Under the pieces are notes generated by a model that had not been told where the DNA came from, did not search any database, and saw nothing but the letters and a program-made list of their open reading frames with translations. Positions 19,357 to 29,100 of a DNA stretch of 64,000 nucleotides are shown in pieces (the stretch's first letter is position 1; each line of letters starts with the position of its first letter). Origin of the DNA: Janthinobacterium sp. 344 (GTDB lineage: Bacteria; Pseudomonadota; Gammaproteobacteria; Burkholderiales; Burkholderiaceae_D). The DNA lies in contig NZ_FOKL01000001.1 in assembly GCF_900112025.1 (NCBI RefSeq), positions 298,762 through 362,761 on the forward strand, in the 5' to 3' direction. A program made the position numbers and the translations under genes.

Positions 19357-19539
19357 TTACTCGTCGTTTTTGGTCTTCAGCACTTTACGGCCACGATAGA
19401 AGCCGTTAGGGCTGATATGGTGACGCAGGTGGGTTTCGCCGGTAACTGGCTCGACGCTCAATTGCGGCGCGACCAGGAAGTCGTGCGAACGGTGCATGCC
19501 GCGCTTGGAAGGGGTTTTCTTGTTCTGTTGAACTGCCAT
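19357..19539 (-). CDS. rpmF: 50S ribosomal protein L32
   Basis: The 60-residue L32 protein: [19 protein letters not shown] at the start, followed by [11 protein letters not shown] near the end. This version lacks the cysteine zinc site of some L32 paralogues. AGGAG precedes the ATG at ideal spacing. yceD and rpmF are usually close neighbours; here 319 bp, including a 117-bp repeat (19721-19837), lie between them, so rpmF may depend on a promoter in 19540-19720. Confidence 0.97.
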   Translation of the reverse strand: MAVQQNKKTPSKRGMHRSHDFLVAPQLSVEPVTGETHLRHHISPNGFYRGRKVLKTKNDE

Positions 19540-19720
19540 GATGACTCCTAATACATAAGTTCTAAAATTTTAGCACATTCGATTAGCAAATACATGCGAA
19601 TCGAGTATCCCAGCGGCAAAGACTACCCGAAAATAGCCCGGACCGACATCGTTTATTACAATTACATTTCACTACACTTGCCATACTCGATTACTACACG
19701 CGTTTGACACGTTCTTTACT

Positions 19721-19837
19721 GGAAGCATCAACAACCTGCTGCGCGTCCCGCTATCGCCCCGGCGGCGCTCCGTACTTTCGTACGCTTGCGCTACTCAAGA
19801 CGATATCGGGCCGCTCGCTACGGTTTTTGAGACCCCC
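19721..19837 (-). repeat. Structured intergenic repeat, copy A
   Basis: Read on the minus strand it has an imperfect terminal stem (GGGGGTCTCAAAAACC against GGAAGCATCAACAACC, 11 of 16), then the left box AACCGTAGCGAGCGG, a central hairpin CGTACGAAAGTACG next to GAGTAGCGCAA, and the right box GACGCGCAGCAGGTT. The boxes match copies B, C and D. It fills most of the yceD-rpmF gap. Confidence 0.8.
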
Positions 19838-19858
19838 TACAAACTACCACTACTTAAC

Positions 19859-20356
19859 TTATTCTGGCTTCAAGTCTTTCAGTGCCGCGAACGGCGACTT
19901 CTTTTCAGTCTTGAGAGCATCGAGCTGCGCCGTATCGGGGCAGACGTCGTGTTTGGGTACCTGCGGCAGGGCCAGCAAGGCTTCATCTTCGATCAGGGCC
20001 GCGGCATCCATGCTGCGGCTGCCGACGATCACGTCGATCGTTTCATCGTTGATGATTTCTTCGATCTCGTCCGCATGCTCGTCATCCTTGCCCAGCATCA
20101 AAACAGTCGAAGAATCAATCGCGTAAGCATACGGAGTCAGGCAGCGCTGGCAAACCAGCTGAACGGTGCCGTTGACCGACAAGGTCAGTTGTGGGTAGCC
20201 CAGCTTGCTGGTGCCGCCGACGACCTTCCAGGCGATGTCGCCGGAAGCATCTGCACAATCCTTGGTCAACCGGGTCATTTCAGCGACAGGAGTTACACCC
20301 TCGCGGCTCCCGCTGATACGACAAAAATCAAAGGCGTCGATCACAAAAGCATTCAT
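19859..20356 (-). CDS. yceD: YceD/DUF177 family protein
   Basis: A 165-residue DUF177 protein, the family that precedes rpmF in most proteobacteria and is linked to 23S rRNA or ribosome accumulation. The signature CQRCLTPY lies mid-protein and VCPDTAQLDAL near the C-terminus; the C-terminal tail is Lys-rich. The start MNAFVIDAFDFCR matches the family; 17 further codons upstream do not. It diverges from the yceF-like gene at 20580. Confidence 0.9.
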   Translation of the reverse strand: MNAFVIDAFDFCRISGSREGVTPVAEMTRLTKDCADASGDIAWKVVGGTSKLGYPQLTLSVNGTVQLVCQRCLTPYAYAIDSSTVLMLGKDDEHADEIEEIINDETIDVIVGSRSMDAAALIEDEALLALPQVPKHDVCPDTAQLDALKTEKKSPFAALKDLKPE

Positions 20357-20579
20357 TGGTAGAAAATTTCCCCGGAAAACCTGCGATAATAACAGGGTTT
20401 TTAGCACCGAGTCAAAGGCTAAGCATCTTTTTTGACGCCATTATTGCCCTATTCGTGACACATTCATCAACATCGCCATGCCGCATGGAGCCTCATGGCA
20501 CAGGCCCGGTGCCCTGGAACCACGTGACATTCCGCCGATATCGACCAACGCGGCCATGCCGGCCGCCATCCACTACCGA

Positions 20580-21188
20580 ATGATACCAACTTCCGCCCCA
20601 TTGCGCTTGATTCTTGCATCAAGCTCCAGCTATCGCAAGGAACTGCTGCAACGCCTGCGCCTGCCTTTCGAGGTGGCCGTGCCCAACCTCGACGAAAGCC
20701 CCCTGCCCGGCGAAAGCCCCAGCGCCACGGCCCTGCGCCTGGCGCAAGCGAAGGCGCAAGCCGTACTCGACCGCTTCCCTGGCAGCCTTGTCATCGGCTC
20801 CGACCAGGTCGCCACGCTGGACGGCGCGCAGATCGGCAAGCCGGGCACCCATGAGAACGCGCTGCGCCAGCTGCAGACCATGCGCGGCCGCCAGACCGTG
20901 TTCCACACGACCCTGTGCCTGCTCGATGGGCGCCAGACGCCCGCCGTGGCGCAGGTGGAAGACGTGCAAACCCGCGTCACCGTGCGCGACTTGCCCGATG
21001 CCGAACTGGACGCCTACCTGCGCATCGAGCAGCCGTACGACTGCGCCGGCAGCGCCAAGAACGAAGGCCTGGGCATCGCCCTGCTCGAATGCATCGCCAC
21101 CACCGACCCCACCGCCCTCACGGGCTTGCCGCTGATTGCCCTCACCGGCATGCTGCGCAAGGCGGGCGTGGCGTTTTTTAAAATTTAA
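20580..21188 (+). CDS. yceF: Maf-family nucleotide pyrophosphatase, YceF type
   Basis: A 203-residue Maf protein, predicted to hydrolyse modified nucleotides such as 7-methyl-GTP. The Maf motif LILASSSSYRKELLQRL is at the N-terminus and the catalytic Asp lies in IGSDQVATLDG. YceF-specific features are the LDESPLPGESP loop, the DCAGSAKNEGLGIAL segment and the GLPLIALTGMLRKAG end. The start was chosen at the ATG giving MIPTSAPLRLILASS; the ribosome-binding site is poor. Confidence 0.92.
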   Translation: MIPTSAPLRLILASSSSYRKELLQRLRLPFEVAVPNLDESPLPGESPSATALRLAQAKAQAVLDRFPGSLVIGSDQVATLDGAQIGKPGTHENALRQLQTMRGRQTVFHTTLCLLDGRQTPAVAQVEDVQTRVTVRDLPDAELDAYLRIEQPYDCAGSAKNEGLGIALLECIATTDPTALTGLPLIALTGMLRKAGVAFFKI

Positions 21189-21210
21189 CATACCCCTGAC
21201 GGCAACATCT

Positions 21211-21237
21211 GGGGTCAGACCCGAAGGGGCTGACCCC
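21211..21237. repeat. GGGGTCAGACCC inverted repeat, copy 3
   Basis: GGGGTCAGACCC (21211-21222) and GGGGCTGACCCC (21226-21237) are complementary with one mismatch and a 3-nt spacer. The following sequence contains GACGTTGGGGTA, related to the right flanks of copies 1 and 4. It lies between the yceF-like gene and the RsmI-like gene. Confidence 0.8.
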
Positions 21238-21279
21238 GGCAGTTTGACGTTGGGGTACTAACATGACTGACTAAAACCC

Positions 21280-22029
21280 ATGACCGGCACCCTGTACCTG
21301 ATCCCCAACCACCTCGGCCTGTCCGACGGCGCCATCGACCCGCTGGCCCGCATCATTCCCGAACAGGTGCGCCACCTGACGTCGCAGCTCGATTATTTCG
21401 TCGCGGAAAACGCCAAGACGGCGCGCGCCTTCCTGAAATTGATCGGCAACCAGCATCCGCTGGCCAGGCCGCTGCAGGAAATCACCATTTCCGAACTCAA
21501 TGTGAATACCCCGGCGCAGGCGCTGGCCGGCTTGCTGGCACCGCTGCTGGCGGGACGCGACGCGGGCCTGGTGTCGGAAGCGGGCGTGCCCGCCGTGGCC
21601 GACCCCGGCGCCGACCTCGTGCGCCTGGCGCACCAGCACGGCATTAAAGTGCGCCCGCTGGTGGGGCCGTCGTCGATCCTGCTGGCCGTCATGGCCAGCG
21701 GCTTGAACGGCCAGAGCTTCGCCTTCAACGGCTACCTGCCCACGGACGCGGCCCTGCGCGCCAAGCGCCTCAAGGAACTGGAAAGCCGTTCGCGCAATGA
21801 AAAGCAAACCCAGCTGTTCATCGAAACGCCCTACCGCAACGCCGCCATGCTCGAAGCGCTGGTGGCGCAATGCGCGCCATCGACCCTGATCTGCGTGGCC
21901 ACCGACCTGAGCCTGGACACGGAAAGCGTGCAGACGTGGAATGGCGGGCAGTGGAAGAAACAATTGGCCGCCGGCAAGGCGCCGGACTTCCACAAGAAAC
22001 CGACCGTGTTCTTGCTGTTGGGACAGTAA
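21280..22029 (+). CDS. SAM-dependent methyltransferase, RsmI-like
   Basis: A 249-residue tetrapyrrole-methylase-fold protein. TLYLIPNHLG starts the fold, GLVSEAGVPAVADPGADLV is the conserved loop of the RsmI group (16S rRNA 2'-O-methylation at C1402), and VGPSSILLAVMASGLNG lines the SAM site. It is shorter than true RsmI (about 285), and the N-terminal motif reads IPNHLG where RsmI has a TPIGN-type loop, so it may be the second, less studied RsmI-like paralogue of betaproteobacteria. A terminator follows. Confidence 0.8.
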   Translation: MTGTLYLIPNHLGLSDGAIDPLARIIPEQVRHLTSQLDYFVAENAKTARAFLKLIGNQHPLARPLQEITISELNVNTPAQALAGLLAPLLAGRDAGLVSEAGVPAVADPGADLVRLAHQHGIKVRPLVGPSSILLAVMASGLNGQSFAFNGYLPTDAALRAKRLKELESRSRNEKQTQLFIETPYRNAAMLEALVAQCAPSTLICVATDLSLDTESVQTWNGGQWKKQLAAGKAPDFHKKPTVFLLLGQ

Positions 22030-22034
22030 ACGAC

Positions 22035-22064
22035 AAACGCCACGAACATACTGCCGTGGCGTTT
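22035..22064 (+). terminator. Terminator after the RsmI-like gene
   Basis: Exact 10-bp stem AAACGCCACG (22035-22044) and CGTGGCGTTT (22055-22064) with a 10-nt loop and T-containing sequence after it, starting 5 nt past the stop codon. It can also fold on the minus strand and so face the end of rlmJ. Confidence 0.7.
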
Positions 22065-22087
22065 ACTTTGCTCAACTACGATAATTA

Positions 22088-22222
22088 CGACACCTGACAA
22101 AACCGTAGCGAGCGGAAGGGAGAGGTGGCTAAGAAGCGCAACCGTACTCAGTACGGGGGCGCCGAGCCGGTGAGCATCGCAGGCCGCCTATACCGACGCG
22201 CAGCAGGTTTGGTCAGGTGTCG
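22088..22222 (+). repeat. Structured intergenic repeat, copy B
   Basis: The 17-bp terminal inverted repeat CGACACCTGACAAAACC (22088-22104) and GGTTTGGTCAGGTGTCG (22206-22222) has one mismatch. Inside are the left box AACCGTAGCGAGCGG, AAGAAGCGCAA, a CCGTACTCAGTACGG hairpin, GGCGCCGAGCC, GCATCGCAGGCC and the right box GACGCGCAGCAGGTT. It lies between convergent genes and abuts the rlmJ stop codon. Confidence 0.85.
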
Positions 22223-23140
22223 TCAGACTCGCCGTGTTCCGGTATTCTTCTGTCCGCCCTTGCCGGTTTCCAATACAAACTTCGCGCCATCGTCGCGGCC
22301 CAGCACCTTCACCAGGTAGGGCGTGACTTCGCGCAGCATCGGCTCCAGCGTGTACGGCGGGTTCAAAATGAACATGCCGCTGCTGTGCAAACCGAAGCCG
22401 TCCGGCGACGGGGTATTCACCGTCAACGTCACGTGCAGCCAGTCCGAGCTGGGCAGTTGCTTCAGCTTGTCGGCGAACTGGCGCGATTCCATGCGCTGCA
22501 GCACCGGATACCAGACGGCGTACATGCCCGACGGGAAGCGCACGAGGGCGTCGGCCAGGGTGTCCTTGACCTTGCGGTAATCCATCTTGTCTTCGTACGG
22601 CGGGTCGATCAGCACCAGCGCGCGGCGCGATGGCGGCGGCAGCAGGGCTTTCAGGCTCTGGAAGCCGTCCGCCTTGGTGATGATGACGCGCTTGCCGCGC
22701 ACGGTCGGACGCTCGCCCTGGGCCAGCGCATGCGCCTCGACCTTGCGGAAGTTGTCGGCCAGGATTTTCGCGTCGGCCGGATGCAGCTCGAACAGGCGCA
22801 AACGGTCTTGCTCGCGGCTCACCTTGTCGGCGCAGTACGGCGAACCGGGGTAGTAGCGCATCTTGCCGCTCGGATTCATTTCCTTGATCAGCTTCATGTA
22901 CTCGGCCAGCGAGGCCGGCAAGTCCGTGCGGTCCCACAGGGGCGCGATGCCCGTTTCGTACTCGGCATTTTTCGAGGCATAACCGCCGTCGAGCGCATAC
23001 ACGCCCGCGCCGGAATGGGTATCGATATAACTATAGGCGGTATCTTTTTGATTCAGGTACTGCAACAACTGAATCTGCACATAATGCTTCAACACATCGG
23101 CGTGATTACCCGCGTGAAAAGCGTGGCGGTAACTCAACAT
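22223..23140 (-). CDS. rlmJ: 23S rRNA (adenine(2030)-N6)-methyltransferase
   Basis: RlmJ methylates A2030 of 23S rRNA. The start MLSYRHAFHAGNHADVLKH is the diagnostic N-terminus; IDTHSGAGVY binds SAM and the catalytic motif is LIDPPYEDK. It has 305 residues against 280 in E. coli; the extra is at the C-terminus (after VLGRDDGAKFVLE, rich in Gly, Lys and Thr). The stop codon touches repeat copy B. Upstream, 276 nt separate it from the divergent thioredoxin-like gene. Confidence 0.95.
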   Translation of the reverse strand: MLSYRHAFHAGNHADVLKHYVQIQLLQYLNQKDTAYSYIDTHSGAGVYALDGGYASKNAEYETGIAPLWDRTDLPASLAEYMKLIKEMNPSGKMRYYPGSPYCADKVSREQDRLRLFELHPADAKILADNFRKVEAHALAQGERPTVRGKRVIITKADGFQSLKALLPPPSRRALVLIDPPYEDKMDYRKVKDTLADALVRFPSGMYAVWYPVLQRMESRQFADKLKQLPSSDWLHVTLTVNTPSPDGFGLHSSGMFILNPPYTLEPMLREVTPYLVKVLGRDDGAKFVLETGKGGQKNTGTRRV

Positions 23141-23416
23141 AAGCTGGCTAATTCCATAATAAAAATAAACAAAGGCGGGAGCGCTGACACCGGGCAGGGC
23201 TTGAAAACAGACGGGAGAAGTCAGGCTGCGGGGCCAGGAAACAGCATGGACCAGCGTAATCAGCGCGCAATTACCAGCATTATCCACCAGAAAGGTGTAT
23301 TACATCAAAAAACACGGATAAACGAGCTCATGCATTCTCGGGACTCGGGCGGCCGGGCGCGGTAGAATACGCGCATCGGGCGCCTGGCGCCCACCAGCCC
23401 TACTAATGTATACGAC

Positions 23417-23848
23417 ATGCACAGCCTGACCCTCACGACCGATAACCGCGCCGACGTCGCGGCAGCCCTGGCCGGCCCGCGCTGGACCGTGGCCTGCCTG
23501 TGCGCGCTGTGGTGCGGCACTTGCGGCACCTACCGCGCCACGTTCGAGGAACTGGCCGCGCGCCACCCGGACACCGTCTTCGTCTGGATCGACATCGAAG
23601 ACCAGGCCGACGTGGTGGGCGAGCTCGACATCGAAAACTTCCCCACCCTGCTGATCCAGCACGAGGACAACGTCGCCTTCTTCGGCACCGTGCTGCCCGA
23701 TGGCGGCCTGGCGCACCGCATGGTGCAGGCGCAGCAGGCGCTCGGCGCCGAGGAGCTGGCGCGGCTGTCGACCAGCACGCAGGAACGCCGCGACTGGCAG
23801 CGCGACTGCAACCTGCGCAATATGCTCGCTGCCACGCTGGCGCAGTAA
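23417..23848 (+). CDS. Thioredoxin-family protein
   Basis: A 143-residue thioredoxin-fold protein with a CGTC active site (Cys33 and Cys36) in ALWCGTCGTYR, followed by VWIDIEDQADVVGELDIENFPTLL-type sequence in which the cis-Pro (NFPTLL) is in place. There is no signal peptide, so it should act in the cytoplasm. The C-terminal 40 residues are helical and charged. Its partner is unknown. The gene stops 3 nt before the convergent oxidoreductase gene ends. Confidence 0.85.
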   Translation: MHSLTLTTDNRADVAAALAGPRWTVACLCALWCGTCGTYRATFEELAARHPDTVFVWIDIEDQADVVGELDIENFPTLLIQHEDNVAFFGTVLPDGGLAHRMVQAQQALGAEELARLSTSTQERRDWQRDCNLRNMLAATLAQ

Positions 23849-23851
23849 TTC

Positions 23852-26125
23852 TCAGGCCAGGCGCAGCGGCAGGCTGCGCAGCCGTTTCCCCGTCAGCTTG
23901 AACACGGCGCTGGCCACGGCCGGCGCGATCGGCGGCGTGCCAGGTTCGCCCACGCCTTCCGGATGTGCGGCGCTGGCGATGATGATGGTGTCCACTTCGG
24001 GCGTTTGCCCCATGCGCAGCACGGGATAGTCGTGGAAGTTGCTCTGCTCGACTTTGCCCTCCTTGAAGGTGATCTCGCCGCCCAGCGCCGCCGACAGGCC
24101 GAACAGCACGGCCGACTCCATCTGCTGGGCGATGATGTTCGGATTGACAGCGATGCCGCAATCGATGGCGCACACCACGCGCTGCACGCGGATCTCGCCG
24201 TTTTCCACCGACACCTGCGCCACTTGCGCAACGATGCTGCCAAACGACTGGTGCAGGGCCACGCCGTGCGCATGGCCCGGCGGCGCAGTGCCCGCCTTCG
24301 CCACCGCCGCATCGAGCACGGCCAGGTGGCGCGGATGGTTGACCAGCATGGCGCGGCGGAAGGCCACGCCGTCCTGCCCCGCCGCGTGGGCCAGTTCGTC
24401 GATGAAGCCCTCCTTGAAAAACGCGTTGTGCGAATGCCCCACGGAGCGCCAGTAGCCGATGGGAACAACGCTGTCGGCGATCACGTGGGCGATGCGCTGG
24501 TTGGCGATTTCATACGGCATGTCGAATTCGCCTTCGGCCGTGGTCTTGTCCGGCCCCGCGCCGGGCAAGCCGAAATTGCGCTGTAAAAACTGGTGCGTGA
24601 TGGAGCCGCTGACGGATTGATTGTCCCAGGAAGCGATGCGGCCGTGCTCATCGAGGCGGGCCGTAAAGCGCGCCAGCGCGGCGGGACGGTACATATCGTG
24701 CTGCGTGTCCTGCTCGCGCGTCCACACCAGCTGCACCGGCGCGCCGTCGCACTGCAGCGCGATGGCCACGGCTTGCGCGACCATGTCCACTTCCAGGCGG
24801 CGGCCAAAACCGCCACCGAGCAGCAGCACCTCGATCGCCACGTCCTGCGCATCGACGCCGGCCACCTTTGCCGCCACGTCGACGGCGATGCCGGGCGCCT
24901 GCGTCGACACCCACAGCCTCACCTTGCCGTTTTTCACCTGCGCGGTGCAGTTGACGGGTTCCATGGCGGCGTGCGCGAGGAAGGGCGCGCGGTACTCGGC
25001 GCTGACCTGGCGCAAGCCCTGCACCGCCTTGCCTTCCACCTCGCCGCGGCGGTAATACACATGACCCGCTTCGCCATCGAGCAGGCGGGCAAACTCCGCA
25101 TAGACGTCGGCGCTGGACAAGCCCGCTTGCGGGCCGGCCCGCCATTGCGTCGGCAGGGCGGCGGCCGCCTGTTTCGCGCGCCAGTACGTGTCGGCCACGA
25201 CGGCCACACAGGAAACACCGCGCCGGCCCAGCGCCGGCGTCAGGTCCGCCACCTTTTTCACGCCGGGCATGGCCAGCACGGGCGCCGCCTCGAACGAGGC
25301 CAGCGTATCGCCGAGGCGCGGCGGCAGGTGCAGGGCCGCGTACAGCATGCCGGGCGGGCGCGCATCGATGCCGAAACGCGCGCTGCCATTGACTTTGGCC
25401 GGCGTGTCGCGGCGCGGCGCGGGCTGGCCGATCAGTTTGAAGTCCTTGGGGGATTTGAGCACGGGCGTGCCCGGATCGATGCCGGCGGCGCGCCGCGCCA
25501 GGCTGGCGTAGCTGGCGCGCCGGCCGTCCGGGTGGAGCACGGCGCCGTTTTCCGTGCGGCATTGCGCGGCCGGCACCTGCCACTGCGCGGCGGCCGCTTG
25601 CAGCAGCATGGCGCGCGCGGACGCTCCCGCCTCGCGCATGGGGCCCCAGCCATCCTTCACGCTCGACGAGCCGCCCGTGACGACCACGCCCAGTTCGCGC
25701 GCCGCCTTGGCCACCGTCCATTGCGCCAGCGCTTTTAAGCGGCCCTGGTCATCGGGGTGGAAAGGCAGGCTGTCCTTGAGCATGGCGACATTGCCGAAGA
25801 TCTTGTCCATCGGCGCCTGGATCAGCCGGACGCTGGCCAGCGGCACGTCGAGCTCCTCGGCCACCAGCATCGGCAGGGCCGTCTGCACGCCCTGCCCCAT
25901 TTCGCTGCGCGGCATGGCCAGCAGCACCGTGCCGTCGGCCCGGATGGCCAGCCAGCCGTTCAGGGCCACGGCGCCATCGGCCAGTGGCAGCGGCGCGCTG
26001 CCGTGCAGGCGCTGGCGCGGCGGCAGCACGCCCCAGCCCAGCACCAGGGCGCCCACGCCGGCCACGCCCAGACCCAGGCCGCCGAGCAGGAAACGGCGGC
26101 GCGATGTGGTTTTTTCTACGGCCAT
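23852..26125 (-). CDS. Molybdopterin-dependent oxidoreductase large subunit (isoquinoline/aldehyde oxidase type)
   Basis: A 757-residue exported enzyme of the xanthine oxidase family. A twin-arginine signal (SRRRFLLGG, residues 8-16, then a hydrophobic stretch) marks Tat export with the cofactor bound. The molybdopterin-binding pattern appears as RSEMGQGVQTALPMLVAEEL, LLLGGGFGRRLE, GYWRSVGHSHN and, near the end, the catalytic Glu in GVGEPGTPPIAPAV. These match the IorB/CoxL-like subunit. No small [2Fe-2S] subunit gene (IorA type) lies next to it. Start: the ATG giving MAVEKTTSRRRF; an upstream TTG adds 6 residues. It follows the GGDEF-EAL gene by 18 nt and is probably cotranscribed. Confidence 0.88.
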   Translation of the reverse strand: MAVEKTTSRRRFLLGGLGLGVAGVGALVLGWGVLPPRQRLHGSAPLPLADGAVALNGWLAIRADGTVLLAMPRSEMGQGVQTALPMLVAEELDVPLASVRLIQAPMDKIFGNVAMLKDSLPFHPDDQGRLKALAQWTVAKAARELGVVVTGGSSSVKDGWGPMREAGASARAMLLQAAAAQWQVPAAQCRTENGAVLHPDGRRASYASLARRAAGIDPGTPVLKSPKDFKLIGQPAPRRDTPAKVNGSARFGIDARPPGMLYAALHLPPRLGDTLASFEAAPVLAMPGVKKVADLTPALGRRGVSCVAVVADTYWRAKQAAAALPTQWRAGPQAGLSSADVYAEFARLLDGEAGHVYYRRGEVEGKAVQGLRQVSAEYRAPFLAHAAMEPVNCTAQVKNGKVRLWVSTQAPGIAVDVAAKVAGVDAQDVAIEVLLLGGGFGRRLEVDMVAQAVAIALQCDGAPVQLVWTREQDTQHDMYRPAALARFTARLDEHGRIASWDNQSVSGSITHQFLQRNFGLPGAGPDKTTAEGEFDMPYEIANQRIAHVIADSVVPIGYWRSVGHSHNAFFKEGFIDELAHAAGQDGVAFRRAMLVNHPRHLAVLDAAVAKAGTAPPGHAHGVALHQSFGSIVAQVAQVSVENGEIRVQRVVCAIDCGIAVNPNIIAQQMESAVLFGLSAALGGEITFKEGKVEQSNFHDYPVLRMGQTPEVDTIIIASAAHPEGVGEPGTPPIAPAVASAVFKLTGKRLRSLPLRLA

Positions 26126-26143
26126 GGGAACTCCCTTAGTCAA

Positions 26144-29100
26144 TCAGTCATCGATCCAGCGCTCCAGCATATCCTGCGCCAGCACCGGACGGCTATAAAA
26201 ATAACCCTGCGCCAGCTTGCAGCCGTGGCGCAGCAGGAACGCCGCCTGCTCTTCCGTCTCCACGCCCTCGGCGATCACCGACAATTGCATGCTCTTGCCC
26301 AGCTGGATGATGGCGATCGCGATGGCTTCGTCGTTGACGTCCGTCGAGATATCCTTGATGAAGGAGCGGTCGATCTTCAAGGTTTGCACGGGCAGCTGCT
26401 TCAGGTAGGCGAGCGAGGAATAGCCGGTGCCGAAATCGTCGATGGCCAGGCCCACGCCGATGGCGTGCAAGTCGTTGATGAAGCCCAGCGCGTCGCCCGT
26501 GTTCATGATCACCGATTCCGTCACCTCCAGCTGCAGCCGCTGCGGTTCGAGTCCCGTTTCCTTCAGGATATCGGCCACCATGCCGGCGATGCTGCCCCGT
26601 TCGAACTGCTTCACGGACAAGTTCACGGCCATCTTCGGCACCCGCAGGCCCTGCGCCTGCCAGCGCATCATCTGGCGGCACGCTTCGTCGAGCACCCATT
26701 TGCCCAGCTGGTTGATGAAGCCGCTGTCCTCGGCCAGCGGAATGAAGCGCGCCGGCGGCACCAGGCCCAGTTCCGGGTGGTTCCAGCGCACCAGCGCCTC
26801 GACGCCGACCAGGCGGCCCGTGTCGATTTCCACCTGCGGCTGGTAAGTGAGGAAGATCTCGTTCTTCTCGATCGAGCGGCGCAAAAAGGTTTCCAGGCGC
26901 AGGCGCTCGACGCCCTCGCCCGTCATCGACGGCGCATAGAAGCGGTAGCCATTGCGCCCGCGCGCCTTGGCCTGGTACATGGCCACGTCGGCGTTACGGA
27001 TCAACATGTTCAAGTCCAGCGCATCGTCCGGATACAGGCTGATGCCCACGCTGCAGGTGACGAACAGCTCGTGGCCGGCCACCGTGAACGGCTGCTCGAA
27101 CATCGTCACCAGCTTTTCCGCCACCTGCGTCGCGCCATACTCGCCATCGATGCGCTCGAGCAGCACGATGAATTCATCGCCGCCCAGGCGCGCCAGGGTA
27201 TCGCCCTCGCGCAGGCGCGCCGTCAGCTGGCCCGCCACCTTTTGCAGCAATTCGTCGCCCACGTGGTGGCCCAGGGTATCGTTGACGTTCTTGAAGCGGT
27301 CCAGGTCGATGAACAGGATGGCCAGCTGCTCCTGGTCGCGCCCGGCGCGCAGCAAGGCGTGCTGCAGGCGGTCGTGGAACAGCAGCCGGTTCGGCAGCGC
27401 CGTCAGCGGATCGTGGTGCGCCATGTGGTCGAGCTTTTCCTGCGACTCCTTGATCAGCGTGATGTCGCTGAACACGCCCACGTAATGGGTGCTGCCGGCG
27501 CGCGTGTCGCGCACGGCGCTGATGGTCAGCCACTCCAGGTAGACTTCGCCGTTCTTGCGCTGGTTCCAGATCTCGCCGCGCCAGAAGCCCGATGCCGCCA
27601 GTTCATCCCACAGGGCCTGGTAGAACGCCGCGTCGTGGCGCGCCGAGCGCGTCAGCGACGCGTGCCGGCCCAGCGCCTCCGCTTCGCTGTAGCCCGTGAT
27701 CTGGGTGAAGGCGGGATTGATGGTGACGATGATGCCGTCCGCGTCGACCACCATCACGCCGTCGGCGATGTGTTCCAGCACGGTGGCCGACAGGCGCAGC
27801 TTTTCCTCGGCCTCCTTGCGCGCCGTGATGTCGGCGTACACCCAGATGCTGCCCTCGTTGGGCCGCTGCGGATCGAGCGCGCAGCCGCTGACGAGCGCCC
27901 AGAACAGGCTGCCGTCGCGGCGCTTGTACTGGCGCTCCTCGCTGAAGTCGCCGCCCGTGGCCAGCGCCGGGTACTGGCGTTCGCCCGCTTCCTCGAAATC
28001 GTAGGGATTGGTAAACACGATGGCCGTCGACTTGCCCATCATGTCGCCGGGGCCGTAGCCGAACAGGTCTTCGCAGCGGCGGTTGACGGAAATGATGCGG
28101 CGGTGGCGCACGAACATCACGCCGAACATGACGTTGTCGAGAATCGCGCTTTGCTCGGTGAGCAGCGCCTCGATGCGCATTTCGTGGTGCTTGCGCTGGC
28201 TGATGTCGGCGATGATGCCGTCGACCCAGGTCACGCCGTGCTCGCCCGCCTGCGGCTGGCCATTCTCGGCCACCCAGCGCTCGGTGCCGAAGGCGTCGAC
28301 GATGCGGTATTCCAGCGCGTACGGCTGCACGTCGCGCACGGCCTGCTTGACGGCGCGGCGGTGTTCGCGGCGGTCTTCCGGGCAGATCAGGTCGGCCCAG
28401 GCGTGCGTGGTGCCGCGCATGAACTGGCGCGCCGAATAGCCGGCGATCTCCTCGATGGCATCGCTGACGAAGTCGATGGGACCGTCGGGCCGGTAGCGGA
28501 AGACGGCGCCAGGCACTTGCGTGACGATGGTGCGGAAGCGCTCCTCGCGCTGGCCCACGTCCTCGAACAGCTGGCGGATGGCGGCGCGCATCTGTTCGAG
28601 CTGGGCGGCCAGGCGTCCCAGTTCGTCGTTGCTGCCCGAGACCAGGCGCGTGTCGAAATCGCCGTGCGACAGGCGGTCGGAAAAACGCATCAGGCGGCGC
28701 AGCGGCTTGAGCAGGCGACGGTTCAGGAACAGCACGATCAGCGCCATCGACACGGCCAGCTGCGCGCCCAGCACGAAAATATACGACACCTGCTTTTCCC
28801 GCAGCTCCTGCTGGCTGCGCGCATCGTCCATCTCGACCACCACGTGGCCGATGCGTTCGCCGCGCACGAGGATGTCGCGCTCGGCCCGGTACAGATTGCC
28901 CACGGGGCGCTGCGGCGCCTGCAGGCTGATGAATTCCGTGTCGCCCTGCCCCACCACTTTTACCAGCAGCACGGCGCGGTCGCGCATCACCGATTCGACC
29001 AGCGAGTGGGCCGATTCCGCGTTCATGTTCCACAACGACTCCTGCATGCCCAGCGCCAGGATGTCGGCATTGCGCTGCAGCGCCTCGTTCAGGCTGGTGC

